Under the pieces are notes generated by a model, which worked only from the letters and a program-made list of their open reading frames with translations, was not told the DNA's origin and ran no database searches. Of a DNA stretch of 64,000 nt, positions 25,168 to 33,782 are shown piece by piece. The first letter of the stretch is position 1. The number at the start of each line of letters is the position of its first letter. The stretch comes from Cryptosporangium phraense (GTDB lineage Bacteria > Actinomycetota > Actinomycetes > Mycobacteriales > Cryptosporangiaceae), in the NCBI RefSeq assembly GCF_006912135.1, contig NZ_VIRS01000005.1, forward strand, positions 186,001 through 250,000, written 5' to 3'. The translations under genes were made by a program, and so were the position numbers.

Positions 25168-25473
25168 TCACGCCCAGGTCAGCGGCTGACTCCGGAGCCA
25201 CTCCTCGACCTGGGGCTCGGCCGGGACGCTCAGCGGCTTGCCGTTGCCGAGGTCGATCGTGAACTCGTTCGTGCCGTGCGGACCGCCACAGACCCGGACG
25301 AACGCCTCGACCCGCTCGGTCGAGCCGTCCTCGCGGCGGCCGACGAGCGTGCCCGCGATCATCTCGCCGGGCGACACCGACCGCGCGTGGTGGCTCTCGA
25401 CCGCGTGCGGATCGTCGGCCGTGGCGATCCGGACGATTCGCGGGTTCAGGACGGCTTCATCGGTGTTGATCAT
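25168..25473 (-). CDS. Hypothetical protein
   Basis: A 101-residue soluble protein starting MINTDEAVLNPRIVRIATAD. It is mixed in character and acidic, with no signal peptide or membrane helix. No family is recognised. It lies divergent from the LacI regulator at 25539 with 65 bases between, so the two may share regulation. Coding is supported by normal codon-position GC bias and by the absence of a better frame. Confidence 0.6.
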   Translation of the reverse strand: MINTDEAVLNPRIVRIATADDPHAVESHHARSVSPGEMIAGTLVGRREDGSTERVEAFVRVCGGPHGTNEFTIDLGNGKPLSVPAEPQVEEWLRSQPLTWA

Positions 25474-25538
25474 GATTTCAGGGAAGCGCCGTACGGGAGC
25501 AACGAGCGCCCGCCACGCCCAATAACTACGCTGAAATA

Positions 25539-26543
25539 GTGCCGCAACAACGTAAGCGGGCGACGATCCGTCACGTCGCCGAGGCGACCGGGCTCTCCCC
25601 GGCCGCCGTGTCGTACGCGCTGCGCGGCGTGCAGACGTCGGAGGAGACCCAGCGCCGGGTCCGGGAAGCGGCCGCCGAGCTGGGCTACGAGGCCGATCCG
25701 ATCGCCCGGGCGCTGGCCAGCGGCCGCACCGGCACGGTCGGGCTGCTCTGCGGCTCGCTCGAGGACCTCTGGCAGCAGTCGCTGGCGGTCGGCATGGGCC
25801 GCGCGCTGCTCGGCCACGACCGCTACGCGCTGATTCTCGACGCGGCCGGCGACCCGTCCCGGGAGGCGATCCTCGCCCGGCAACTGCGCGACCAGCGGGT
25901 CGACGCGCTGGTCGTGCAGCCGCTCGACCCGTCCGCGCCGGACTGGGCCGACCTGGCCGGCACGGTCCCGATCGTCTCGATCGGCGACTCGCTGCTCGGT
26001 GTGCAGGGCGGCGAGGTGCTGTTCGACAACCGGAAGGGCGTCACGCTGGCGCTGGAGCACCTCACCGGCCTCGGGCACCGGCGGATCGCCGTGCTCACCC
26101 CGAACCGCCCGAGCACCCCCGACCGCCCGGCCGAGGTGCACGTCGGCATCGAGGCCGCCCGGCTCGGCATCGACGTCCGACTCGTGACGTCCCCGCACGC
26201 GCTCGACGGCGCGACCGAAGCGGCCCGCAACGTGCTCGGCGACGCCCACCGGCCGACCGCGGTGTTCTGCTTCGCCGACTCGATCGCCTACGGCGTCTAC
26301 GCGGCCGCGCGCGATCTGGGCCTGTCGATCCCCGACGACGTGAGCGTGGTCGGGTACGACTCGCACCCGATGTCCGCGCTGGTCACGCCGGGCCTGACGA
26401 CCGTCGACTGGGACCTGGACGGGATCGTCCGGCAGGCGGCCGCGCTGGCGATCGACCAGATCGAGGGCCGGGCCGACCGCCTCCGCTTCCTCCGCGCCCC
26501 CGAACTCTGCGTCCGGACGTCGACCGCCGCTGCTCTAACCTGA
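25539..26543 (+). CDS. LacI family transcriptional regulator
   Basis: A 334-residue LacI/GalR protein. HTH: ATIRHVAEATGLSPAAVSYA with the hinge TSEETQRRVREAAAELGYEA; the ligand domain includes SIGDSLLGVQGGEVLFDN and SVVGYDSHPMSALVTPGLTT. The GTG start lies 6 bases after a TACGCT -10-like hexamer (25527-25532), so it may be leaderless. Its stop overlaps the ATG of the RpiR-type gene by 1 base, an unusual operon of two sugar-type regulators. Target unknown; the lyase and OpuC-type transporter downstream are candidates. Confidence 0.9.
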   Translation: MPQQRKRATIRHVAEATGLSPAAVSYALRGVQTSEETQRRVREAAAELGYEADPIARALASGRTGTVGLLCGSLEDLWQQSLAVGMGRALLGHDRYALILDAAGDPSREAILARQLRDQRVDALVVQPLDPSAPDWADLAGTVPIVSIGDSLLGVQGGEVLFDNRKGVTLALEHLTGLGHRRIAVLTPNRPSTPDRPAEVHVGIEAARLGIDVRLVTSPHALDGATEAARNVLGDAHRPTAVFCFADSIAYGVYAAARDLGLSIPDDVSVVGYDSHPMSALVTPGLTTVDWDLDGIVRQAAALAIDQIEGRADRLRFLRAPELCVRTSTAAALT

Positions 26544-27415
26544 TGCCCGTGGGGGAGGCTCGCGCACGGACGCCGACCGAGCGGCTGCTCGCGCTCTTCG
26601 ACCGGCACCGCCTCTCCCCCACCCAGCGCCGGATCGCCCAGCACCTGCTCGACAACCTGCCCGAGGCCGCGTTCGCGTCCAGCGTCGACCTGGCCAACCG
26701 GGTCGGGGTGAGCCAGCCGTCGGTGACCCGGTTCGCGGTCGCGCTCGGCTTCTCCGGCTATCCCGACCTGCAGCGGGCGCTGCGTCCGATCGCGCTGAGC
26801 GCGGTTTCCGAACGTCCCGATCCGGTGACGGTCCGGCGCAACGAGCTGCAGGCGGCCGTCGACGCGGAGATCCACAATCTCGAAGCGCTGCGCCAGACGC
26901 TCGAAGACCCGGGCAAGGTCGTCGACCTGGGCCGGGAACTGGCCGCGTCGTCGCCGCTCACCGTGCTCGGTGCGCGCATCTCGGCCCCGCTCGCCGACTA
27001 CTTCGGCTACGCCGCCAAGCGGATCCACCCCGACGTCCGCGTGCTGACCTCCGGCGGCAGCGCGGTCCACGACGGCCTGCTGCAGGCCCGCGAGGCCGGC
27101 GGCACCTGGGTCCTCGCGTTCGTGCTCCCCCGCTACGCGGGCGAGACGATCGAGGCGCTCCGGCGCGCGCGCAAGGCCGGGTTCCGCACCGCGGTGGTGA
27201 CCGACGCGCCGATCGCGCCGTTCGCCGACGAGGTCGACGTTCTGCTCGCGGCCGGCGTCGGGACCCGGCTCGTCTTCGACTCGTACGCGGCCCCGGTGAC
27301 GGTGAGCGCGGCCCTCCTCCAAGCCATGGCGGACGCCGAGCCCGCGCGCACCCAGGCCCGGCTCGAGGCGTACGAGCAGATGGCCGAAGACGTGGGCTTC
27401 TTCACCGAGCGGTAG
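26543..27415 (+). CDS. RpiR/MurR family transcriptional regulator
   Basis: A 290-residue regulator. The N-terminal HTH_6 domain (LSPTQRRIAQHLLDNLPEAA, GVSQPSVTRFAVALGFSGYP) is followed by a SIS (sugar isomerase-like) domain (SPLTVLGARISAPLADYFGY, GGTWVLAFVLPRYAGETIEA). SIS domains usually bind phosphosugars, but RpiR proteins also control amino-compound catabolism. It is the second gene of the LacI-RpiR operon and faces the lyase gene across a strong terminator hairpin. Confidence 0.88.
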   Translation: MPVGEARARTPTERLLALFDRHRLSPTQRRIAQHLLDNLPEAAFASSVDLANRVGVSQPSVTRFAVALGFSGYPDLQRALRPIALSAVSERPDPVTVRRNELQAAVDAEIHNLEALRQTLEDPGKVVDLGRELAASSPLTVLGARISAPLADYFGYAAKRIHPDVRVLTSGGSAVHDGLLQAREAGGTWVLAFVLPRYAGETIEALRRARKAGFRTAVVTDAPIAPFADEVDVLLAAGVGTRLVFDSYAAPVTVSAALLQAMADAEPARTQARLEAYEQMAEDVGFFTER

Positions 27416-27554
27416 CCTCGTAAACCCAGTGAGGCTATGGGGCGGGTGGGGTCACGATTCGGGTTCAAAGATGCGCGCACCACGGAGGTCGGCAGAGGAT
27501 GGGACGCGTGTCGTGTTCCAGAGCCGTCCTGCGCGGTGCCGATGCGCGTGCCGC

Positions 27555-27585
27555 CGCGCGGGCCCGGTCCGGCCGGGCCCGCGCG
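27555..27585. terminator. Strong bidirectional hairpin
   Basis: Perfect 13-bp stem CGCGCGGGCCCGG / CCGGGCCCGCGCG with a 5-base loop, in the 211-base gap between the convergent RpiR and lyase genes. Best read as a two-way terminator; nothing else is seen in the gap. Confidence 0.7.
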
Positions 27586-27627
27586 CCCGGGTCGGCGGCC
27601 GGCTCGGAATCGGCTTCCGGTGAGGCG

Positions 27628-29139
27628 TCAGAATTCGGCCAGGCCCGGCAGCAGCGCGGCGGCGTCCTCGACGTCCTGATCGAGGGGACGGTCGTCGAGA
27701 CGGTCCGGCAGCCGCTCGGCGGCGTAGGCGAACGCATCGGCCAGCGGACCGTCGACCGGGGTCGTTCCCCGCATCCGCAGCGCCCGGACGGCCGCCACCA
27801 GCTCCGCGGCGAGCACGATCCGGTAGTCGCCGGCCGCGTCGAGCGAGTTGCGGGCGGCCTGCGAGGAGAACGGCGCGTGCTCCTCGACCCCGCGGGAGAC
27901 GACCGCGGTGGCCAGCGACGTCGGCATCGCCGACAGGCGGAGCGCGCCGAGCGCGGAGTGCGCCACGTACTCCAGGATCATCAGGCCGGACGACCCGGGC
28001 GGCCCGGACGCGAGGAACGGCGCGAGGCCGGTGAACGCGGGCTCCAGCAGCAGGCTCAGCCGGGCGACCGAGAGCGCCGCGGTGCCGTAGAGCGCGTTGC
28101 GCATCGTGTCGAGGGCCAGGCCCAGGTACGCGGTGTGGAAGTTCGCGTTGTGCAGCACCCGGTTGCCGACGGCGTCGACCAGCGGATTCTCCGACGCCGA
28201 GTTGAGCTCGATGCCCAGCGTGCGCTCCAGCGCGACGACCGCGTCGAGCGCCGGGCCGTGCACCTGGGGCACCGCCCGGTAGCTGTACGGGTCCTGGATC
28301 CGGGCCGCCTTGACCGGCTGACCGGCGAGCAGGTCACGCAGCCGGGCCGCGACCGTCTGCTGACCGGCGTGCGGCCGGGCCAAGTGGACGACGGCCTCGT
28401 ACGGCTCGCTGTTGCCGTCGCCGGCCAGGAACGCCAGCGCGGTGATCACCGTGCTCGCCCGGAGCAGCTCGGAGAGGTCGGCGCAGGCCAGCGCGGCCTC
28501 GCCGATCGAGCCGGCGTTGGAGCTGATGAACGACAGCGCGTCGGCCGGGTCGAACGGGATCGGGTCCATCGTGCCGCCCCGCCACGGCACCTCGCCGAGC
28601 AGGCAGAGCGCGGTCACCGCGAGTGCGGGCAGGTCGCCGGTGCCGATGCCGCCGAACGCGTGCACCGGCGGGGTGAGGCCGCGGTTGAGCGCCTCGGCCA
28701 GGCCTTCGAGCAGGTGCGGCGAGACGCCGGACCCGCCCGCGGCGAGCTGGTTGAGCCGGACGGTCAGCATCGCCCGCACGCTGACCGGGTCGAGCAGCGG
28801 ACCGGCCCCGCCGGCGTGACTGCGCAGCAGCCGCAGGCCGTGGGCGGCGTGGCGCACGGGTTCGGCCGGTACCGCGTCGGGCGGGATCACGCTGCCCTCC
28901 GGGCCGAGCACGACCGGGCCGGAGGTGCTCTCGTAGGCCACCGACACCAGGCGGTTGGCGCCGACGCCGGTCGTCCGCCCGTACACCTGGCCGGCGGCGC
29001 TCAGCGCGGTCACGGTCTGGTGGGCCGCGTTGGCCCGGAGCAGCCCGTCCGGATGGACACGCACCGGCAGCTTGCCTCGGGCCACGCTTCGAACCTGTTC
29101 CGCGGTCAGCTCGACGCCGTCGAGCACCACCTCGGACAT
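27628..29139 (-). CDS. Aromatic amino acid ammonia-lyase-like protein, altered MIO triad
   Basis: A 503-residue protein of the histidine/phenylalanine ammonia-lyase family, unlike the true HutH at 42742. The catalytic Tyr is kept in QVYGRTTGVG (Tyr53), as are QDPYSYRAVPQVHG and NPLVDAVGNRVLHNANFH. However, the segment that normally reads ASGD and forms the MIO cofactor reads GGIGTGDLPALA here (Gly166-Thr167-Gly168). Whether MIO forms without Ala and Ser is unknown, so this may be a lyase or aminomutase with altered chemistry or a different activity. ATG 29139 has GAGGTG upstream. Divergent from an OpuC-type transporter, which may import its substrate. Confidence 0.85.
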   Translation of the reverse strand: MSEVVLDGVELTAEQVRSVARGKLPVRVHPDGLLRANAAHQTVTALSAAGQVYGRTTGVGANRLVSVAYESTSGPVVLGPEGSVIPPDAVPAEPVRHAAHGLRLLRSHAGGAGPLLDPVSVRAMLTVRLNQLAAGGSGVSPHLLEGLAEALNRGLTPPVHAFGGIGTGDLPALAVTALCLLGEVPWRGGTMDPIPFDPADALSFISSNAGSIGEAALACADLSELLRASTVITALAFLAGDGNSEPYEAVVHLARPHAGQQTVAARLRDLLAGQPVKAARIQDPYSYRAVPQVHGPALDAVVALERTLGIELNSASENPLVDAVGNRVLHNANFHTAYLGLALDTMRNALYGTAALSVARLSLLLEPAFTGLAPFLASGPPGSSGLMILEYVAHSALGALRLSAMPTSLATAVVSRGVEEHAPFSSQAARNSLDAAGDYRIVLAAELVAAVRALRMRGTTPVDGPLADAFAYAAERLPDRLDDRPLDQDVEDAAALLPGLAEF

Positions 29140-29255
29140 GAGCACCTCTTTATCCGGCCGACCTCGGGATTTAACAGCGGCCACCCCTTTCTCATCTTGA
29201 CACGATCTTCAGGCGACAGAAGCATGAAGAAATTCATTCACCCCCTGGGAGCACG

Positions 29256-30320
29256 GTGATCACTTTCGAGAACGTGACCAAACAGTTCCCGGACGGGACC
29301 GTCGCCGTCGACAACCTCAGCCTGGAGATCCCGGACGGGAAGATCACCGTGCTGGTCGGCCCGTCCGGCTGCGGGAAGACGACGACGCTGCGGATGATCA
29401 ACCGGATGATCGACTCGACCTCGGGGACGATCACGATCGACGGCCGGAACGTGCGGGACATGGACCCGCCGACGCTGCGCCGCGGGATCGGGTACGTCAT
29501 CCAGCAGGCCGGGCTCCTCCCCCACCGGACGATCCTCGACAACGTGGCCACGGTGCCGTTCCTGCTCGGGCACGACAAGAAGAAGGCCCGGTCGGACGCG
29601 CTGGCGCTGATGGAGCGGGTCGGGCTGCCCGCCTCGTTCGCCAAGCGCTACCCGCACCAGCTCTCCGGCGGTCAGCAGCAGCGCGTCGGCGTGGCCCGGG
29701 CGCTGGCCGCCGACCCGCCGGTGATGCTGATGGACGAGCCGTTCAGCGCCGTCGACCCGGTCGTCCGCAAGAGCCTGCAGGACGAGTTCCTGCGGCTGCA
29801 GAAGGACCTGCACAAGACGATCGTGATGGTGACGCACGACATCGACGAGGCGGTGAAGCTCGGCGACCTTGTCTGCGTGCTCGAGGTTGGCGGGCGGATC
29901 GGGCAGTTCGACACCCCCGAGCGGCTGCTCGCGTCGCCGTCGGACGGGTTCGTCGAGGAGTTCCTCGGCGACGACCGGGGCGTCCGCCGGCTGTCGTTCG
30001 TCGAGTCGGATCACCTGCCCCTGGACCCGTCGCGGATCGTCACCACGGCCTCGGCCGGGGACGACTGGCGGTTGCTGGTGGACGCGGACGGGAAGCCGTC
30101 CGGGTGGCTGGAGCCGGGCGGGTCCTCGGACCCGCTGCCGGTCGGCCGGTCGTTCGTCGTCGGCCGGGATTCGCTGCGGTCCGCGCTCGACAGCGCGGTG
30201 CTGAACCCGTCGGGTGAGGCCATCGCGGTCGACGGCGACGGGAAGGCCGTGGGGCTGGCCGGCCAGGAGCAGATCACCAGTGCCCTGCGCGGCCGGATCC
30301 CCGCCGGAGCCGCGGAATGA
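29256..30320 (+). CDS. OpuC/ProV-type quaternary amine ABC transporter, ATP-binding protein
   Basis: A 354-residue ATPase: Walker A GPSGCGKTT, signature LSGGQQQRVGVARALA, Walker B VMLMDEPFSAVDP, H-loop MVTHDIDEAVKLGD. The last 110 residues are a degenerate CBS-like region, as in osmoprotectant importers. It energises uptake of glycine betaine, choline, carnitine or a similar compound. GTG 29256 overlaps the stop of a possible 11-residue leader frame (ATG 29224, MKKFIHPLGAR). A TTGACA -35-like element is at 29197. First gene of a four-gene operon. Confidence 0.92.
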   Translation: MITFENVTKQFPDGTVAVDNLSLEIPDGKITVLVGPSGCGKTTTLRMINRMIDSTSGTITIDGRNVRDMDPPTLRRGIGYVIQQAGLLPHRTILDNVATVPFLLGHDKKKARSDALALMERVGLPASFAKRYPHQLSGGQQQRVGVARALAADPPVMLMDEPFSAVDPVVRKSLQDEFLRLQKDLHKTIVMVTHDIDEAVKLGDLVCVLEVGGRIGQFDTPERLLASPSDGFVEEFLGDDRGVRRLSFVESDHLPLDPSRIVTTASAGDDWRLLVDADGKPSGWLEPGGSSDPLPVGRSFVVGRDSLRSALDSAVLNPSGEAIAVDGDGKAVGLAGQEQITSALRGRIPAGAAE

Positions 30321-30997
30321 CCTGGGACTGGCGCTGGTCGTGGATCTCCGACCACTACGACCTGCTCGGTGACCTGCTCGGCCAGCACCTGTACCTCTCG
30401 GTGCTGCCGGTGCTCTTCGGGCTGCTCATCGCGCTGCCGCTGGGCATCCTGTGCGTGCAGGTGCCCCGGCTGTACGCGCCGGTGCTGGCGCTGACCAGCA
30501 TCTTCTACGCGCTGCCGTCGCTGGCGCTGTTCGTCGTGCTGATCGACTACACCGGCTTCACCGGCTGGACGGTGATCGTCCCGCTGACGATCTACACGCT
30601 CTCGGTGCTCGTCCGGAACGTCGTCGACGGGCTGCGGTCGGTGCCGGAGGCGGTCAGCCAGGCGGCGACCGCGATGGGGTTCACCGGCGTCCGCCGGATC
30701 CTGCAGGTCGACCTGCCGGTGGCGATCCCGGTGGTGATCGCCGGCCTGCGGGTCGCGACGGTGTCGAACATCAGCCTGGTGAGCGTCGGTTCGCTGATCG
30801 GCATCAGCGGCCTCGGCCAGCTGTTCGTCGACGGCATCCAGCGCAGCTTCATCACGCCGATCATCGTCGGCATCGTGCTGACCGTCGTCCTGGCCGTACT
30901 GGCGGACGCGGTGCTCGTCGGCCTGCAGTGGCTGCTGACGCCGTGGACCCGGACCCAGAAATCGGCGAAGCCGATTCCCGAGGGGGTCACCGCATGA
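30317..30997 (+). CDS. OpuC-type ABC transporter permease 1
   Basis: A 226-residue permease with about five or six hydrophobic helices and the cytoplasmic EAA-like loop ATAMGFTGVRRILQVDLPVA. It overlaps the ATPase gene by 4 bases and the second permease by 4 bases. The two permeases form the membrane channel of the importer. Confidence 0.92.
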   Translation: MTWDWRWSWISDHYDLLGDLLGQHLYLSVLPVLFGLLIALPLGILCVQVPRLYAPVLALTSIFYALPSLALFVVLIDYTGFTGWTVIVPLTIYTLSVLVRNVVDGLRSVPEAVSQAATAMGFTGVRRILQVDLPVAIPVVIAGLRVATVSNISLVSVGSLIGISGLGQLFVDGIQRSFITPIIVGIVLTVVLAVLADAVLVGLQWLLTPWTRTQKSAKPIPEGVTA

Positions 30998-31671
30998 ACA
31001 TCGTCTCGCGAGCCGTGCACTGGTTCGGGTTGTCGTCGTCCTGGACCGGGGTCGACGGGATTCCGAACCGGGTCGGGGAGCACCTGTACTACTCCGGGCT
31101 CTCGCTGCTGATCGCCGCCCTGATCGCGCTGCCGCTGGGGCTGTTCGTCGGCCACACCGGCCGGGGTGCGTTCCTGGCCGTGAACTCGGCCGGCGCGGCG
31201 CGGTCGCTGCCGACCGTCGGTCTGGTGGGTCTGACGGTCGTCGTGTTCGGGATCGGTCTGACGCCGACGCTGCTGCCGTTGGTCGCGCTGGCGATCCCGC
31301 CGATCCTGGTCAATACGTACGCCGGGGTCAGGCAGGTGGACGGGCAGCTGCGTGACGCGGCGAACGGCATGGGCATGAAGGGCTGGCAGGTGCTCTTCCA
31401 GGTGGAGCTGCCGGTCGCGCTGCCGCTGATCATCCTGGGGCTGCGCACGGCCGCGGTGCAGATCGTCTCGACCGCGACGATCGCCGCGTACGTCGGGCTC
31501 GGCGGTCTGGGCCGGTACATCTTCGACGGGCTGGCGCGGCGGGAATACGAGGTGATGGTGGGTGGCGCGGTGCTGTCCGTGCTGCTCGCGCTCGGTACCG
31601 AGGCGCTGTTCGTCGGAATTCAGAGGTTGATCGTGTCGCCGGGCGTGCGGCAGCGCGCGCTCGCGAAATAG
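30994..31671 (+). CDS. OpuC-type ABC transporter permease 2
   Basis: A 225-residue permease starting MNIVSRAVHWFGLSSSW, with the EAA-type loop DAANGMGMKGWQVLFQVELP and hydrophobic helices throughout. ATG 30994 overlaps the stop of permease 1. A homolog of the first permease; together they form the heterodimeric channel for the substrate delivered by the lipoprotein at 31714. Confidence 0.92.
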   Translation: MNIVSRAVHWFGLSSSWTGVDGIPNRVGEHLYYSGLSLLIAALIALPLGLFVGHTGRGAFLAVNSAGAARSLPTVGLVGLTVVVFGIGLTPTLLPLVALAIPPILVNTYAGVRQVDGQLRDAANGMGMKGWQVLFQVELPVALPLIILGLRTAAVQIVSTATIAAYVGLGGLGRYIFDGLARREYEVMVGGAVLSVLLALGTEALFVGIQRLIVSPGVRQRALAK

Positions 31672-31713
31672 TAGTTGTTTCTCAACCGCCACACCCCGCT
31701 CGAGAGGGAAACC

Positions 31714-32637
31714 ATGAGAAGGAACGTCCGCATGTTGTTCGCGGTGGGCAGCGCGGCCGCGCTGCTCGCGCTCACCGCCTGCGGCGGGGGCGACAGCGAC
31801 TCCGGCGACGACCCGCTGAGCTCGTCCGGCGGCGGCAGCGAGGTAGTGGTCGGTTCGGCCAACTTCCCCGAAAACGTGCTGCTGGGTGAGATCTACGCCC
31901 AGGCGCTCGAGGCCAAGGACGTCAAGGTCAAGCGTCAGCTGAACATCGGCGCCCGCGAGGTCATCTACGCGCAGCTCGAGAAGGGCGCGCTGACCGTGCT
32001 GCCCGAGTACAACGGTGCGCTGCTCTCGTACCTCGACAAGAACGCGACCGCGACCACCAGCGACGAGGTCGACGCGGCCCTGAAGACGAAGCTCCCGGCC
32101 GGCGTCGAGCTGCTGAACCCGGCCGCGGCCGAGGACAAGGACTCGGTGACCGTCACCAAGGCGACCGCCGACAAGTACAAGCTCAAGACGCTGGCCGACC
32201 TGGCGCCGGTGGCGAAGAACCTGGTCATCGGTGGTCCGCCGGAGTTCAAGACCCGGACCCAGGGCATCGTGGGGCTCAAGTCGCAGTACGGGCTCGACTT
32301 CAAGTCGTTCAAGTCGCTGGACGTGGCCGGCCCGATCACCGTGTCGGCGCTGAAGAAGGGCGACGTCCAGGCGGCGAACCTCTTCACCACCGACCCGGCG
32401 ATCGTGGCCAACGACTTCGTGCCGCTGGAGGACCCGAAGGGGTTGTTCGGGGCGCAGAACGTGACGCCGCTGGTCTACAAGAAGGGCGTGAACCAGACGG
32501 CGACGGATGCGCTGAACGGGGTGTCGGCGAAGCTCGACACGGCGACGCTGGCTGACCTGGTGAAGCAGGTTGTGTCGGACAAGAAGGACCCGGATGTGGT
32601 GGCCAAGGCTTGGCTGTCCGAGGCCGGCTTGAGCTGA
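31714..32637 (+). CDS. OpuC-type substrate-binding lipoprotein
   Basis: A 307-residue lipoprotein. Lipobox LTAC with Cys23, then a Gly/Ser/Asp linker and an OpuAC/OpuCC-type binding domain beginning VVVGSANFPENVLLGEIYAQ. The ligand cage residues cannot be assigned with certainty from sequence. ATG 31714 was chosen because GAGAGGG is five bases upstream and a normal signal peptide follows. Substrate class: quaternary amines such as glycine betaine or choline, or possibly ergothioneine-like betaines. Last gene of the operon, followed by a strong terminator. Confidence 0.92.
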   Translation: MRRNVRMLFAVGSAAALLALTACGGGDSDSGDDPLSSSGGGSEVVVGSANFPENVLLGEIYAQALEAKDVKVKRQLNIGAREVIYAQLEKGALTVLPEYNGALLSYLDKNATATTSDEVDAALKTKLPAGVELLNPAAAEDKDSVTVTKATADKYKLKTLADLAPVAKNLVIGGPPEFKTRTQGIVGLKSQYGLDFKSFKSLDVAGPITVSALKKGDVQAANLFTTDPAIVANDFVPLEDPKGLFGAQNVTPLVYKKGVNQTATDALNGVSAKLDTATLADLVKQVVSDKKDPDVVAKAWLSEAGLS

Positions 32638-32678
32638 GGTCCGGTCCGCTCCTCGGGGCGGGGTTCCGCGGTAGGAAC

Positions 32679-32712
32679 GGGGGCTGCCCGCGCGGTTGCG
32701 CGGGCAGCCCCC
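32679..32712. terminator. Strong hairpin after the transporter operon
   Basis: Perfect 15-bp stem, GGGGGCTGCCCGCGC paired with GCGCGGGCAGCCCCC, 4-base loop. It lies between the transporter operon and the convergent small gene of the sod operon, so it likely terminates both. Confidence 0.8.
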
Positions 32713-32720
32713 GGCCCTGG

Positions 32721-33005
32721 TCAGTCGGGAACCGACGCGTTGGCCGCCAGCAGGATCGTCAGATCCTGCACGACCTCGTCGGTCGACTGCCGGGATGCAC
32801 TGGCCAGCAGCGCGATCGCCAGGTCGGCGAGCACGAAGAACCCACCGGCTTTCGCGGCCTCGTCCGGGAAGGACTTCAGCAGTGCCTCGGCGCCCGCGTC
32901 GTCACCGCGGCGGCGGGCCGCGACGACCCCGGCCGCCCGCTGGGCGGCGTCGGTGGCCGCGCGGACGGCGGCGCCCGGCTGGGCCGACTCGGGTCGGGCG
33001 GTCAC
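32721..33005 (-). CDS. Small helical hypothetical protein, coupled to superoxide dismutase
   Basis: A 94-residue, Ala-rich, mostly helical protein ([20 protein letters not shown] ... [20 protein letters not shown]). No family is recognised. GTG 33005 overlaps the TGA of the sod gene, so it is translated with it. No metal-binding cluster is visible. It may help the enzyme or the oxidative-stress response, but that is a guess from position only. Confidence 0.65.
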   Translation of the reverse strand: MTARPESAQPGAAVRAATDAAQRAAGVVAARRRGDDAGAEALLKSFPDEAAKAGGFFVLADLAIALLASASRQSTDEVVQDLTILLAANASVPD

Positions 33006-33625
33006 GGCGCCGGCGTGGCCGCCGCGACCGCGGCCGAATAGCGCGCCGCGACGTCGGTCCAGTTGATCAGCGACCACAGCTTCTGCACGTAGTCCGGGCG
33101 CACGTTCTTGTACTGCAGGTAGTACGCGTGTTCCCAGGCGTCGAACACCAGCAGCGGCGTCGTGTTGATGCCGACGTTGCCGTGGTGGTCGTACACCTGG
33201 TGGATGAGCAGCTTGCCGGAGAGCGGCTCGTGCGCCAGCACACCCCAGCCGGAGCCCTGCACGCTGGTCGTGGCGGTGTTGAGCTGCTTCTGGAACGCCT
33301 CGAACGAGCCGAAGTGCTCGCTGATCGCATCCCCGAGGACACCGTCGGGGCGGTCGCCGCCGTCCGGGCTCAAGTTCGACCAGAACTGGGTGTGCAGCAC
33401 GTGCCCGGAGAGGTTGAACGCCAGCGTCTTCTCCAGCCCGACCAGCCCCGTCGGGGTGAAGCCGTCCTTCTCGCGCACCTCCTCCAGTTGATCGAGGGTG
33501 TCGTTGGCGCCCTTGACGTAGGCGGCGTGGTGCTTGGAGTGGTGCAGTTCCAGGATTTCACCGGTGATCGCGGGCTCGAGGGCTCCGTAGTCGTACGGCA
33601 GGTCCGGGAGCGTGTAGGTGGCCAT
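33002..33625 (-). CDS. sodF: Superoxide dismutase, Fe/Mn family
   Basis: A 207-residue Fe/Mn superoxide dismutase. Metal ligands are the His in [15 protein letters not shown] (His28), the His in [12 protein letters not shown], and the Asp and His in [15 protein letters not shown]. It removes superoxide in the cytoplasm. Iron is suggested over manganese by the nearby nickel-control box: in Streptomyces the iron enzyme SodF is repressed by Nur with nickel. Metal use is therefore an inference. Divergent from the nickel permease. Confidence 0.9.
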   Translation of the reverse strand: MATYTLPDLPYDYGALEPAITGEILELHHSKHHAAYVKGANDTLDQLEEVREKDGFTPTGLVGLEKTLAFNLSGHVLHTQFWSNLSPDGGDRPDGVLGDAISEHFGSFEAFQKQLNTATTSVQGSGWGVLAHEPLSGKLLIHQVYDHHGNVGINTTPLLVFDAWEHAYYLQYKNVRPDYVQKLWSLINWTDVAARYSAAVAAATPAP

Positions 33626-33690
33626 CGGGAAGCGGGCCTCCAGAGTCGGTGGATGTTCCGGACACAAGCTTTCCGGCGCTGAGGGCTCTA

Positions 33691-33724
33691 ATGCAAGTAT
33701 CTTGCAAGAACATCTTGGTTGCAA
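33691..33724. promoter_or_regulatory. Nur-box-like site between sod and nickel permease
   Basis: ATGCAA-GTATC-TTGCAA (33691-33707) matches the Streptomyces Nur box tTGCaa-N5-ttGCAA with one mismatch, in the 157-base gap between the divergent sod and NiCoT genes. A further TTGCAA palindrome is at 33719-33724. Nur is a Fur-family repressor that, with Ni, shuts off nickel uptake and the iron SOD. Confidence 0.7.
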
Positions 33725-33782
33725 CGGCCAATCAGTGGGGTTAGCCTCGTCGAGGGTTCCGGAGACGGGAAGAGAGATCGGC

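Noticed and set aside
33002-33625. Nickel superoxide dismutase, given the nickel permease
   Set aside because: Sequence is clearly Fe/Mn type with His-His-Asp-His ligands; no NiSOD N-terminal HCxxPC motif.
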